A DNA stretch of 64,000 bases from Strigamia acuminata (lineage: Eukaryota > Arthropoda > Chilopoda > Geophilomorpha > Linotaeniidae), in the NCBI GenBank assembly GCA_949358305.1, contig OX442322.1, positions 4,402,001 through 4,466,000 of the forward strand, written 5' to 3'. Below are positions 28,501 to 39,135 of this stretch, in pieces (the first letter of the stretch is position 1; the number at the start of each line of letters is the position of its first letter). Both the position numbers and the translations under genes were made by a program. Below the pieces are notes generated by a model, which was not told the DNA's origin, ran no database searches, and saw only the letters and a list, made by a program, of their open reading frames with translations.

Positions 28501-30562
28501 ACGTTGAGCAGATCGAGGAATTTGCGGTTCAACCGGACGCGGAAGAATTGCGACTGAATCAGTCTGCCCATGCGTCACCGGAAACGTCCAATGCCAGTTC
28601 TCCCGGCCTTTCACCACCGATATCACCAAATCGTTTCATCACGTTACGAAAGAAAGCTGGTCCAAACATTCTGCAGCACACAATGCCAATTTTCGATCAG
28701 GGGCAAATGTCTCCATTGCCTCCTGGCGCAACACATGTTGCAGCTCCTTCTGCCGGCAAGACATCATTCTATTGGCGTTATGTCGGCGGGAACACAGTGT
28801 TTCGCAGATGGGTTCGCGAAGAACACCTACGAAAGGACCAGCAGCCAGGTTCGATAGATATCGACGTCTACTATTTTCCCGAACCCGGCCTTCGACTTCG
28901 ATCTCGCAGAGACGTCGAAGAATTCTGTGTCATGAACAATCTCTCTTACGACCCAGAGTTATTCTTTTTCGGCAACATAGAACATACGCTACCGACGATT
29001 CCTCTTCTACCTTGGCACGTTGCTCACCTCTGTCGCACCGAACCGTCATCGTATGCGGAAATTCCCAAATTCGACGACGCTCCAAAATGGCGTGAAGCCA
29101 TCGATGAAGAGTTAGGAACTTTTAAGGAGCGGGAAATCTATGTCGAAGTGCCGAAACCGCCCGATACGACAATCCTGGGCTGTAAGTGGATTTTTAAACT
29201 CAAATCAGATGCGACCGGCAAGATTACTCGATATCGTGCTCGACTTGTCGCCCAAGGCTTTCGCCAAACCTTCGGAATCGATTACGACGAAGTCTTTAGT
29301 CCAGTAGTAAATTTCGTCTTCATTCGTCTATTCTTTTGCCTTTTGGTAGTGCTACGAGGATGGAAAGATGCACACCTCGACGTCAAATGTGCATACCTGT
29401 ACGGGGACCTGGAGCACAAGGTCTATATGCGCATCCCGGCAGGTGCCACCTGTAATCACCCCGACAACGTTTGGTTACTCGTGAAATCTCTTTACGGACT
29501 CCACCAGTCTGGCCGACAGTGGTATTTGAAACTGGACGAAGCACTTCGAGCCCTCGGATTCCGGAAAATGCCCGCATGCAACTGCGTGTACATCTACGGC
29601 AATTGCGCGGTCATGTTAGTCTGCGTCGATGATATTGTACTTTTCTATGCAGCCGACAGTGTTTTGGACCGGATTATTCGACTCATTACTTCGAAATTCG
29701 ACATAGTCAACCTCGGCCCAATTACCAAACTGTTAGGCGTCGAGTTTATCCGCGAATTGGGACGCACTTATATTTCTCAACGTGCATATATCGCGAAACT
29801 CATCATGAAGTACGGTACATCGACAAATCGACTCGTGAAGGTGCCAGTGACACAGGAACCACATTAGTTCGAGCATCGACAGAAGACCTGATCGATTTTC
29901 CTTACCGCTCACTTATTGGGTCATTACTCTTCCTGGCATCGAGAACGCGCCCCGACATCTTATTCTCCGTCATTTCGCTATCGCAATTTAACACTTGCTA
30001 TGACAACACCCACATCCGTGCACTCCTTCAAGTTCTTCAGTACGTGGCAAATACCGTTGAATACCGTATCGAACTATCGAACTGCACATCAAGCCAGTTA
30101 TGGGCGTATACGGATGCATCGTGGGCTAGCGACTTGGCAACTTCTTTAAGTTTCGGTGGCTACATAACATATATCGGAAATGCGCCAATTGGCTGGTCGT
30201 GTCGAAAACAATCAACTGTCGCGTGTTCAACTATGGAAGCCGAATTCCTCGCCCTAGTTGAATGCGTGAAGGAAACCTTTTGGCTCGATAACATCTTCAC
30301 CGAATTCCCGATTTTGAACCGCTTGTCTCGTCCAATTATTTATTCCGATGCCCTAGCCAGCATACAATTCACATCCAACGACGTGGAAAACTCGAAGACG
30401 AAGCATATCCGCGTCAAGTATCACTGGCTTAGGGAATGGTATACGGCAGGCTGTTTTGATCTCCGAAAAGTGTCCAGCGAGCACAACGTCGCGGACATAT
30501 TCACTAAGTGGCTCAGTTCAGAGCGTCTTCAGTCGTTGATCTCCCGTGTATTCCGACTTTAG
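25549..30562 (+). pseudogene. Copia-B gag-pol (two single-base deletions)
   Basis: The start is the ATG at 25549 (MQKTTETTV), matching the Copia-C start. Gag has a GNYEPWQRAMRMLLKSEGLW opening and one knuckle CFNCNEMGHYANKC. The protease motif is DCGATDH (26509), not the usual D-[S/T]-G. Integrase follows with HHCC (LGHLHTNA, CNDCRLAKS), first Asp in HMDVWGPAP, second in TDRGGEF (27666) and Lys instead of Glu at 27774. RT has CVDD (near 29627) where relatives have YVDD, then RNase H ends at 30562 (TDASWASDL, KHIRVKYHW). One-base deletions near 27605 and 29855 split the frame. Without them it would be a single Gag-Pol precursor, processed by its own protease. RT and integrase act in the particle and nucleus. 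Confidence 0.9.
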
Positions 30563-30757
30563 ACTTTATCGTGACATTCTTTCGTTATTTACCCGACTTC
30601 GAGGATCGCCAAGTTTCTGTGGGAATATTCGGGCCTACGTGGCGTTTTCTATAACAGTACCCGGCTCGGCGATTCGACTCTATTATTTATTTTCGATTAC
30701 CTGTATCTACTGTAATTCCAGTAACTGTATTTCGTTTCTCCTGATTCTATCTCCATC

Positions 30758-30769
30758 GAAAGGGGGAAT
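30758..30769 (+). promoter_or_regulatory. Copia-B polypurine tract
   Basis: CGAAAGGGGGAAT directly precedes the 3' LTR and is nearly the same in Copia-C. It primes plus-strand synthesis. The 3' untranslated region 30563-30757 holds no gene. Confidence 0.85.
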
Positions 30770-31305
30770 TGTTGGTCTATAGGACCGCCAGTTATGTCGA
30801 TGTGACATAAAATCATATTCTTATTGGTTAATTATTTAACTCCGATGTATTTATCTCGTTTTTATTTATATCAGATGATATTTGTTTATTTAGATCTTAT
30901 ACATTTGTTTATTGCTATTTAACACACAGCATCATGCTGTGTCCAGTGTTTCCTATTAATTCTCAATTTATTTGATTATATAATTCCAATTCACGACACC
31001 AGGTGTCGTTCTTGTATCACTTGCTTTTCCAAGATGGCGGCGACCAGCGCCTGGCTCTCGCCTCATGGTTTTTCATATGTTTTCCCACTTGTATGTGAGT
31101 ATTCTCCTTTGATTAAATTGCTTTTATGTTTTTAAGCACTTGTACGTTTAATCCCCGGCATATAAGCGAGGTTTTGCGGCCGTTTCGTCCGTTCATTATT
31201 GCCGAAGTCGCCCATACGCGCGTACGAGGTGTACGACGCGTTTTTGCTCATTTGCGCCCGAGACTTCGAGCATTTTTGGTTGTTTTCCTCTGCTGCCAAC
31301 CTACA
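30770..31305 (+). repeat. Copia-B 3' LTR (536 bp)
   Basis: This is the uninterrupted LTR copy that defines the insertion in the 5' LTR. About three substitutions separate the two, indicating a recent insertion. TSD AATCC follows. Confidence 0.95.
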
Positions 31306-31310
31306 AATCC

Positions 31311-31969
31311 GCGATGCGTTCCGGCTCGTCGCACGAAACGCGTCCAAAAATGGAAAATATCGATGCCAATCGACCTGGATCGTTGTTCTGCACGCTGTAC
31401 GAACGTCGTACGTTCGTATTCTGCTCGATATTGGCGAGCGACGTCGCCAAAACGTTGCGGAAATCAATCCCGATCGCCGCCGACGAAAATCGCTTCGTTT
31501 TTGCTGAAATCTTATTCAAATCGACCTGCAACCAGTCCCAATTGATTCCTTGGGTCCTCTTATGGTTCCTCGTCGTTAATTCCAGCGTCGGGATCCACAC
31601 GTTGACTCGATGACAGCCCGAATCCGTCCTCAAACACAGGTCGCACTGGGCGCCGCCATTTTGAAATGACGCGTCATCGTGCGAATGAAAACAAGAAAAA
31701 TGGCTTATAATACGCCGAAATAAATTCAAAAAATACTTCACTGTGTTCCTGCTGTTTATACAGCTGTTTCTACGGTGATTCAACACCGTTTTCGAATGAA
31801 ATCCGTCCAAAACGATCGATCCTGCTTCGGGTCGCAATTCACGGGCTTCACTGCTCGGCGACGTGCGGGAAACGTTTCGTATCAACCGCCCCTCGTTTTC
31901 CGTACGTCCTGGTTGCTGGAGGCGTGGAAAATCGTTGAGAAAACGCTTATTTCGACAAGAACTCACCCA
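31311..31969 (-). other. Copia-F' leader, proximal part
   Basis: Non-coding leader between the PBS and the Copia-B insertion point. It is CpG-rich relative to its surroundings and has several overlapping open frames with no recognisable product. Confidence 0.6.
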
Positions 31970-31987
31970 CGCATGCCTCTGCTACCA
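31970..31987 (-). promoter_or_regulatory. Copia-F' primer binding site
   Basis: On the minus strand TGGTAGCAGAGGCATGCG: the first 12 bases fit initiator tRNA-Met and the rest has drifted. Confidence 0.7.
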
Positions 31988-31989
31988 CT

Positions 31990-32513
31990 TGTGGGCCATT
32001 GAATCAAATAAGGTGAGTCCAGTCTAATTTTCCATGTTGCAGAAAATGCACAAAGTGTGCCGCGATCTTTATTCGCCGACATAAAAACAGTAAGTGATAA
32101 ATACAGTAAAATAAAGAACAAATCATTCTGTTTACAACAACATGTGATGACTATGCATTTGTAACCTAATTAGACAAAGGACTAATCTTTAGAACAAATT
32201 AAATATGGCAGACTAACAATTCAAAACGCAATAAATAAATTATACAAGTGATTGCGATTAACAGTTATTATATTTTACAATAACTCAAGTCCCGAATATA
32301 TTATCCCAGATCTAATTAATCAACAATCAATAATGGAGCATTCATTATTGAATACACAGATGATGCGAATCCCCACGTGAACGCACTAAATGAAACTAAA
32401 GATGGGAATAACAACACCACTCGATGTGCCACACAAAATAATGCTTTGAGTACGCTAAACCTGAAACACGTACTTTAAAAATACTGTGACAATTATTGTC
32501 CCATACATTCACA
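31990..32513 (-). repeat. Copia-F' 5' LTR
   Basis: On the minus strand it starts TGTGAATGTATGGG and ends GGCCCACA two bases from the PBS (524 bp). AATAAAGATCGCGGC supplies a polyadenylation signal. The outer edge is where the Copia-E coding frame breaks. No 3' partner is in the window because F' is truncated at 20131. Confidence 0.65.
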
Positions 32514-33662
32514 GAGATGGCGTAGCCAAACAGTGCTCTCGCCCAAGCTTTTTGTTCTAGTTTGCCTTTACGCATTTGTGATGGGACATGGACGAAAACC
32601 TTCGATCCGATACATTTAATGTGTCTTAATGACAATTTCTTATCAAGAAACACAGTACAAACGGTTTTCCCGTCAATTCTTTGATGTGGAAATAGACAAT
32701 TGAAGTCGTTAATTCAGCCCAAAGGGGATAGGGGAAATCATTCTCCAACATTAAGGCTCTAACCCCGCTGACAATGGTCCGGCTGGCCCTTTCAGCCACG
32801 GAGTTCATCTCGGGAGAATATGCATTTGTCTGGATGCATTTCAAGCCTATCTTGGACGCATAGGCATCCCAATCCCTTGAAATGAATTCTCCCCCATTGT
32901 CAGTTTTAATGCACTTGACTTTCTTCCCCGTTGTTCTTTCTGTTTCAGTCAACCACCTTTTAAAATGGCCCAGAACTTTCCCTTTGGTCTTCATTGTGAT
33001 TATCCACATATAACGTGAATAATCGTTGACAAGAATGAAATAGTAATTGGCCCCACTCAAGGATGTAGCTTGTGATTTCCCCCAGACATCCATGTGTACT
33101 ATGTCTAAAATTCCCTTTGTGGAGATTGCTATGATGGGGGGAAAGCTCGCCCTCGAGCTCTTCACATGTGCACAGGCATCAGATGTCGACAAGTTCTTAT
33201 CCGAAATACTAATTCCAAAAACATCTTCCAATTGCTCCAATTTAGGAATGCCCTTAGCATTTAAATGCCCCATCCTTGAGTGCCATGTGTCCATGCTTTG
33301 GGGCTGCTCTTTGGTCTGAGCTTTGACATTTCCATTATTCCCGTTGACTTTCACATTCGCATTTGTCTGGAGAATGTTTGCAGGAGGTGTTTGAACCTCA
33401 TTCCCAGTCTTCGCTAAGTTAACCGCCGCAGGCGCATTTGTTTTAACTGTTTCGCTCACTTGCGCAATTGAATTAGGTGCGGATTTTCCACTATCCGACT
33501 TACTCATAGTGTTTAGTAATGCTGACTTAAAATCTAACATGGTTAGTAACGGTTGTACAAATTTCTCATCCTTTAGAGATGATTTGATCAAGTCGAGGAC
33601 AGCAGCTGCATTCTGTTGCGCAGATAGTGCAGCTGTGTTTACATTCTTAGCCTTGACACGGC
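32514..33662 (-). pseudogene. Copia-E integrase remnant
   Basis: The frame enters at the junction near 33662 with an Ala/Gln-rich linker and continues through the integrase zinc region (WHSRMGHLNAKG, then a degraded C-x2-H that should be C-x2-C: ACAHVKSS), HMDVWGKSQA, KTDNGGEFIS and NSVAERASRT with the catalytic Glu. After a frameshift near 32645 (GKPFV to FLDKKLSLRH) it stops at the Copia-F' LTR. RT and RNase H are missing. It is closest to Copia-F among the copies here. It is inactive. Confidence 0.75.
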
Positions 33663-34286
33663 AGTTGGCAACTACGAAATGTGGGCTCGTAGCATGAAAA
33701 TGCTACTGAAGTCAGAAGGACTGTGGACTCACGTCACCGAAGAGGACGAAGAAGATTTCAGGAAAACGGCAAATGATAAAGAACTTAAAAAGTAAAACTG
33801 CCGAAAGGACAAGGCGCTGGGCCTCATCTATGGTTTCGTGTCTGAACCGAAAAAGTCAGCGTTGGACTCCGCCAATACACCTAAAGAGGCATGGGACACT
33901 TTAGCAAAAATATATGCCCCAAGCTCTCGTGCTCGAAAGGCGGCACTTCAGCGAGAATTCCTCCATATGTGACTTAAGCGGAACGAAGAGATGGCCGATT
34001 TTCTGGGAAAAGTTGATTACCACGCTCGGAAACTGGAAGACATTGGGGAAAAGGTCTCACCCAATCACCTGGCATACCAGTATCTGGACATGCTGCCAGC
34101 TGAATATTCCCAGGTGTCATTTGCCATTTACCATTGGGAAGGTCCCATATTCACTCCCCAAAAAGTGTCCGAACAACTCCTTTCGGAGTATATTCGTCAG
34201 AAGGCTTTTTCGTCCCGGGATTCGACATCGGCATCATCTTCTCACGCGTATTCAACGGACCAGCGTTCCTGTTCTCTGTTGAATAG
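33663..34286 (+). pseudogene. Copia-G Gag remnant
   Basis: The plus strand encodes a Copia Gag close to those of Copia-B and -C: NYEMWARSMKMLLKSEGLW, WDTLAKIYAPSSRARKAAL, then HLAYQYLDMLPAEYSQV and SEQLLSEYIRQ. The N-terminal dozen residues are missing at the head-to-head junction with Copia-E. Stops interrupt at about 33793 (TAA) and 33970 (TGA). It ends where the Copia-D LTR begins, so Copia-D inserted into it; the remainder would lie beyond the window. It is non-functional. Confidence 0.8.
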
Positions 34287-34595
34287 TGTTGCAAACTTCT
34301 GCAAATAGTGGCAAATGTAGTGGATTGGAAAAACACACCAGGTGAAAGAAATGCACATCATCTTAACAGGTGAGAACCAAAACATCAAGTGAGCTTTATT
34401 GATTGGTCACATGACCTCTTTGCAATAAGAGCCACCTGTAGGCAGCATACAAACACTGCATGTAAACAAACACTGCGATTACTCGCATTGGCCAAATACA
34501 TGCAATAACACCGGGTTACATGATAATACGAAAAGATATACGTATGTACATGCGGTAAATAGTAATTGCTTATTAATATACGCCATATCTTAACA
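34287..34595 (-). repeat. Copia-D 3' LTR (309 bp) with adjoining polypurine tract
   Basis: On the minus strand it runs TGTTAAGATATGG to TTTGCAACA. A G6 run (ATACGGGGGGCCGAA, 34596-34610) separates it from the pol stop, as a polypurine tract should. The 5' partner lies beyond the window on the far side of Gypsy-2. Confidence 0.75.
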
Positions 34596-34624
34596 TTCGG
34601 CCCCCCGTATTATCTTCTTTCTCA

Positions 34625-36094
34625 TCAAGCACGCAAAATGCTTAAGTCAACTAAGAAACGATCGCAAAACTTTACCAAGTCAGCTTTGTCAACTGACTTT
34701 GTAAAAATGTCGGCATAATTGGACTTTGTGCCTACGTGAACAATTAGAAGATTATCTCTTTTAACAAGTTCTCTTATAAAATGGTAACGGATGTCAATGT
34801 GTTTTGTTTTTCTATTCTCAACACAAGATTTTGTAAAGTCCACTGTTGATATGTTGTCGCACATGACGTAATGAGAGAATCTTCCAGCCAATTCTGGGGT
34901 TATCTCGTGCAGAACACGAACAATCCAGATGTAGTCCTTGACAGTTTCTGTAAGGGCTACGTACTCCGCTTCCATTGTTGACAATGTTACGTTCCGTTGT
35001 TTGAAGGTGCGCCAGTAGATGGGTGTGCTACCCAAAGTCACTAGTGTTCCTCCAACGGAGATCCGGTCATCTCTGTTGTTCGCATAATCGGAATCGCTGT
35101 ATCCGATTACCTCGATCCGGTCATTCGGGAACAACATCAATCCGTGATTTCTCGTTGTTCTCAAATAGCTGAGTAAGTCCAGTAGCGCAATCCAGTGATC
35201 CCACCCTGGATTCAATTGGAATTGACTTAGGATGTTCACTGCATAAGTCATGTCGGGCCTTGTCCTCGACGCGATGAATGCCAAACATCCAAGTAAGCTT
35301 CTATATGGAATTCCTTCCATGGCTTTGAATTCATCAATTGTGTCTGGACAATCTCGTTTCGTGAGAACAGTCGCTTTCGTCATCGGTTGAGATCGAATCT
35401 TCACATGCTCCAAGTGGTTTTTAAACTTTAACAACACTTTGTTCACGTATGACCTTTGGTGAAGAACCAATTGTTGTTGATGTGAATGAAATTCGACTCC
35501 TAGCAACTTTTTCGTTTGTCCGAGTATCACTAAATCAAATTGCGTTCCAATCATGTTGAGTAATTTCATCGCATCTTCGTACTGCTTTCCAAAGACAACG
35601 ATATCGTCAACGTAGACGATTAGATACGCAATATCTCCGTATTTATAAACACAGTTGCACCAATTCACGTGTTCAAGTCCTAGTTTCAACAAAGTCTCCT
35701 CCAGTTCTATACCCCACTCTCTTCCAGATTGGTGTAATCCGTATATGGCTCGGAGGAGCCTGCAGACATAGTTCTCTTTGCCTTCAATGATGAAACCTTT
35801 TGGCTGACGCATGTAGACTGTTTTATGCAACTTTGCGTAAAGATACGCACACTTGACGTCAGCTTGTATGTACGACCATTTGAGCATACAAACGAGTAGC
35901 GTGAACATGAAGCGCACGATTGAAAAGTCTACTACGGGTGAGAATGTCTCCTCATACGACTCGCCGTAGACTTGGGAAAATCCTTGCGCGACAAGTCTCG
36001 CCTTATAACGTGCAATTTCTCCCTCTTCGTTCTGTTTGGTCGTGTAAATCCATCTGCAACCCACTATCTTAGTGTTGGGCGGTGGTGGAACAAG
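34625..36094 (-). CDS. Copia-D Pol, RT and RNase H part (cut by Gypsy-2)
   Basis: An open frame of about 490 codons enters at the Gypsy-2 border (36094) with a PPPPNTKIVGCRWIY stretch that marks the start of a Copia RT. It continues with DVKCAYLYAKLHKTVYM, YGLHQSGREWG and YVDDIVVF near 35610, then RNase H with SDSDYANNRDD, TMEAEYVALTE and ENRKTKHIDIRYHF, ending at 34625. No stop or shift is visible in this part, so damage is limited to the Gypsy-2 insertion, which separates it from its gag, protease and integrase. It is a different family from Copia-B and -C. It copies element RNA inside the particle when whole. Confidence 0.85.
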   Translation of the reverse strand, partial: LVPPPPNTKIVGCRWIYTTKQNEEGEIARYKARLVAQGFSQVYGESYEETFSPVVDFSIVRFMFTLLVCMLKWSYIQADVKCAYLYAKLHKTVYMRQPKGFIIEGKENYVCRLLRAIYGLHQSGREWGIELEETLLKLGLEHVNWCNCVYKYGDIAYLIVYVDDIVVFGKQYEDAMKLLNMIGTQFDLVILGQTKKLLGVEFHSHQQQLVLHQRSYVNKVLLKFKNHLEHVKIRSQPMTKATVLTKRDCPDTIDEFKAMEGIPYRSLLGCLAFIASRTRPDMTYAVNILSQFQLNPGWDHWIALLDLLSYLRTTRNHGLMLFPNDRIEVIGYSDSDYANNRDDRISVGGTLVTLGSTPIYWRTFKQRNVTLSTMEAEYVALTETVKDYIWIVRVLHEITPELAGRFSHYVMCDNISTVDFTKSCVENRKTKHIDIRYHFIRELVKRDNLLIVHVGTKSNYADIFTKSVDKADLVKFCDRFLVDLSILRA

Positions 36095-38381
36095 TGTGAC
36101 GATTCTACTTTTGGGCTAATTTATTAGTCCTTTTGAAATAGATAATTCGGTTTATACAAGACGTTGCTAAGATTAGCAACAACCTAACCGAGATAAGCTA
36201 TGGAAATCTTTACAAACATGAATATGTGATCAAGTAGAAATAACTTACAGTTTTAGTGTGACATAACATATTTATTATTAAATATTAACAATAACAAAGA
36301 TGGGTTCTTGACGCGTGTAAACGGGCGGCATCAACTGGTTGAGGATCCGGGCGAAGCCAAAGGGATACGGCTGACTTGCGGCATCGTCACAAATATCGCT
36401 ACGGAGACGTATTTGGTCCGCAGCTCGAGTATTTAATAATGCGAAGAGTCCTTCGCATAAGTAGGAATATTCAGCAGAATATTCCATGTTCCAAATGAAT
36501 AAAAGTAAAGTAATTAGTGGAATACAACAAATGAATTGTTGTATAAATATTAATTGGGCGGGGACCGTCACGACAATTGAGAGAACGTCGCGGGAGTTGT
36601 TGAGACTCCATCCGCCAGCATGCCTTACGACGACAAGATCTCGTGATCAGGCGCCGAGTATTTAATTGTGTGCTTTAACTCGCTATCGGTGGTACCAACC
36701 ACCAGGTAAACATTTCTATGGACTTACCGGGTTTAAAAGATATTGCCAATACAGGATTGCCAATGCCCGAGTAATTTGTTTAACACGACATATTTTATAT
36801 ATTGTTACGAGCGCAGACCTCGCTGTACGACAGCGGGCCTAAACGCTCTGTTTAGAGAATTAATTCTGAAAGCTCTCACTAGGCACACTGGAGTTTCCAA
36901 ATCCGCTCACCAGTTGTCACTGTGTTAATTATGCACAGGGCAACTGGACTAATCAATCAAGTAGAGCGGGGGTGGACCCAGAGTTTACCTGGTGAGCTAA
37001 GTGGGTTTGAGAGAGCAGAAATGTTCTGAGCCTCAAACAGTTAACATGGTAAGTAAAGGCTTCTGTGGACCAGCGCACACAGCGCTTGGTCCCACCCCGC
37101 CTTTCCAAATTCATAGAGATATAATTTGATTATCATTCTTGCTTTCTTTCTTTATGTTTATGTAAAATAAAGGATTATGTTTATCATTTGATTTTGTTAA
37201 GTTTGTAATAAATCCCATAGAATAAAAGAGATTTATTTAAATGATAAATCAGTTCTCTCAATCATTTCACCTAAAGGATTTCAAGGTCTTTGCTAAATTA
37301 ATTAGCATTTGTTATGTGTGTGGATCACCCCAACCCACACGTAACAATATCGTTCACGGGTTACTAACCCGGAGGGTACAATGGGGCGGGGACCGTCACG
37401 ACGGTCGAGAGAACCATCGCGGGAGGTTTTGACTCCTCCATCCGCCAGCATGCCTTACGATGGCGGGATCCACTGATCGAGCACCGGGTAAAATATTACT
37501 TGGCCACTGCCGTTGGATTACCATTATCCAGGTAGTTGTTTCTCGCAACATCTTGAAGATATTACTCACGGGCTACCAACCCGGCGTGTCACCTGTGCAT
37601 TAGGCCTTTACCGACTTTTAACGAGCGGAAGGACCAATCGTAGAAAGACGGGAACCTGCGAGGGCTTTTACAACAGCCATCCTGCAGCGGACTGAGGCCA
37701 GTTAGCTGAGAGACCTACTTTTATTTAGCAAGGTCGTACTGTATACGACCGTTATATTAAGCCACCGTACGAAATCTAACTGTCCCGTAGAACAGCAAGC
37801 TAACGTTACGGGGCCATTTCATGCGGATGCATGTCTATTACCGGAGTTAGCCTTCCCGAAAAGGCCCTACAACAACAATAACAATAGTAATGAATACCGA
37901 TTGTGGAGAGCTGAGGTGGCCTGATGTGTCGATAAGAAAGTGAAATCAAACGATAACAACAATTCAATTACAGACATTTACAGTTATCAAGCCAGGGGGG
38001 TTACTGGGTGAAAACTGATGCTTATATAGTTCTGTAGAACTACTAGATTGGCGACAGCCAATCAGCATACGAATCGGCGGATTCGTGGGTCACTAGTCCG
38101 GACCTAATATATGACTATGTCCAGATGGGCCCAGTTGGGGTCCGGAAGGGTCCAGTTGGTTCCCTTCGACAGGTAAGTAGCGTGGATATTGATTCAACAG
38201 AATCAACATCATCAAGTAATTAATACTTAGTTTATGTCGAATAAAATAGTTATATTTTATTCACCGTGTCTAAATAATTATTTATCACACTTTTTAGTTT
38301 TATCGAGTTTGAATTACGCGCGTTTGGTAAACAGCGCCATCTATTGTGAACATTGATAAATACGGATTTGTAATCATCACA
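36095..38381 (-). repeat. Gypsy-2 3' LTR (contains a solo LTR)
   Basis: Plus-strand ends are TGTGACGATTC and GTAATCATCACA, an imperfect inverted repeat. Without the insert at 36803-37346 it is about 1739 bp, unusually long. It holds hairpins (ATGCGAAG/CTTCGCAT, GGAATATTC/GAATATTCC, ATACAACAA/TTGTTGTAT) and an internal direct repeat starting GGGCGGGGACCGTCACGAC at 36556 and 37384. Confidence 0.85.
36803..37346. repeat. Solo LTR (Gypsy-type) inside the Gypsy-2 3' LTR
   Basis: The other Gypsy-2 LTR lacks it, so its borders are exact: TGTTACGAGCG to CACACGTAACA with TSD ATAT (36799-36802, 37347-37350). It is 544 bp and non-coding. TGTTACG/CGTAACA ends and a 4-bp TSD are Gypsy-like. Confidence 0.92.
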
Positions 38382-39135
38382 CATCCCCCGGTGACAAGCA
38401 TAGAGTTTACTAACTCTTCAATTGTCATTCTTAATGTATAAGAAATGTTCACCTAATTCTATCTAATTAATCCACTGGGTAAGTATTTTTATTAAACTTA
38501 ATCACGTTATTTCTTTCAGAAACTTCGTCACCCGATTAGACTAATCGGCTTCCCTGTACTGCGCAACTCCCGGTTGCTAAGCGACGGAAATGAACTCGTC
38601 CGAACATGGATACATGTTCGAGAAAACTAATTTCGATAGAAATTTTATTTTCTCCATCGAATAAACTTCTTTCCTAGCTTATTATCAACAAGATAATCAA
38701 TAAAAAATAAGCTTATGCCAAATTTTATTTGTCGAAAATCTAAACTACTAATTTTTATTACGATTGTCATAAAAATTATTGAATTTCAACTTGAAATTCT
38801 TCAACACTTTGAACAAAGCAAAACAAACACAATTTCCACAAATAATTATGAAATTCGCAAATAAATCAAACAAACATATATTAATATGATTAGCTGAAAT
38901 AAACACCCAAATTGAATTCGGAAAACACAAAACGAATTAAATTGAATCCAATTTTAAAATTAAACTATACTCGTTCGAGTATTTAATGATTAGTTCAAAA
39001 TCTTGAAACAAACAAACACAATACTCGTGGGAATATTTCGTAATGGCGAAAAACACAACAAACACTTGGAGCATTTTTAGTCATAAAAATCTCCACTCGG
39101 AAAAAATAACGAATGTTAATTTTTTTTTTTTCTTT
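38382..39135 (-). promoter_or_regulatory. Gypsy-2 3' untranslated region and polypurine tract
   Basis: The minus strand has CACCGGGGGATG directly before the LTR start (38382-38392), the likely plus-strand primer. The rest is AT-rich without a gene but hairpin-rich, for example CGAACATG/CATGTTCG with loop GATA near 38612 and GAATTTCAA/TTGAAATTC near 38783. Confidence 0.7.

Larger units (their letters stand above)
23321..31305 (+). mobile_element. Copia-B: full-length Ty1/Copia element with damaged ORF
   Basis: Paired LTRs begin TGTTGGTCTATAGG and end CCAACCTACA, flanked by the 5-bp TSD AATCC (23316-23320, 31306-31310). The 5' LTR is 1124 bp because a 584-bp solo LTR plus 4-bp TSD sits inside it; without that both LTRs are 536 bp and differ at about three positions. 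It has an initiator tRNA-Met PBS, a 1.1-kb structured leader, one gag-pol frame broken by two 1-base deletions, and a polypurine tract. It landed in the Copia-F' leader in opposite orientation. Confidence 0.95.

Noticed and set aside
36278-36571. 97-codon minus-strand ORF with a hydrophobic start, present in both Gypsy-2 LTRs (also 63169-63462)
   Set aside because: Two LTRs of one element are copies of each other, so its presence in both is not evidence of selection; the region is packed with hairpins.
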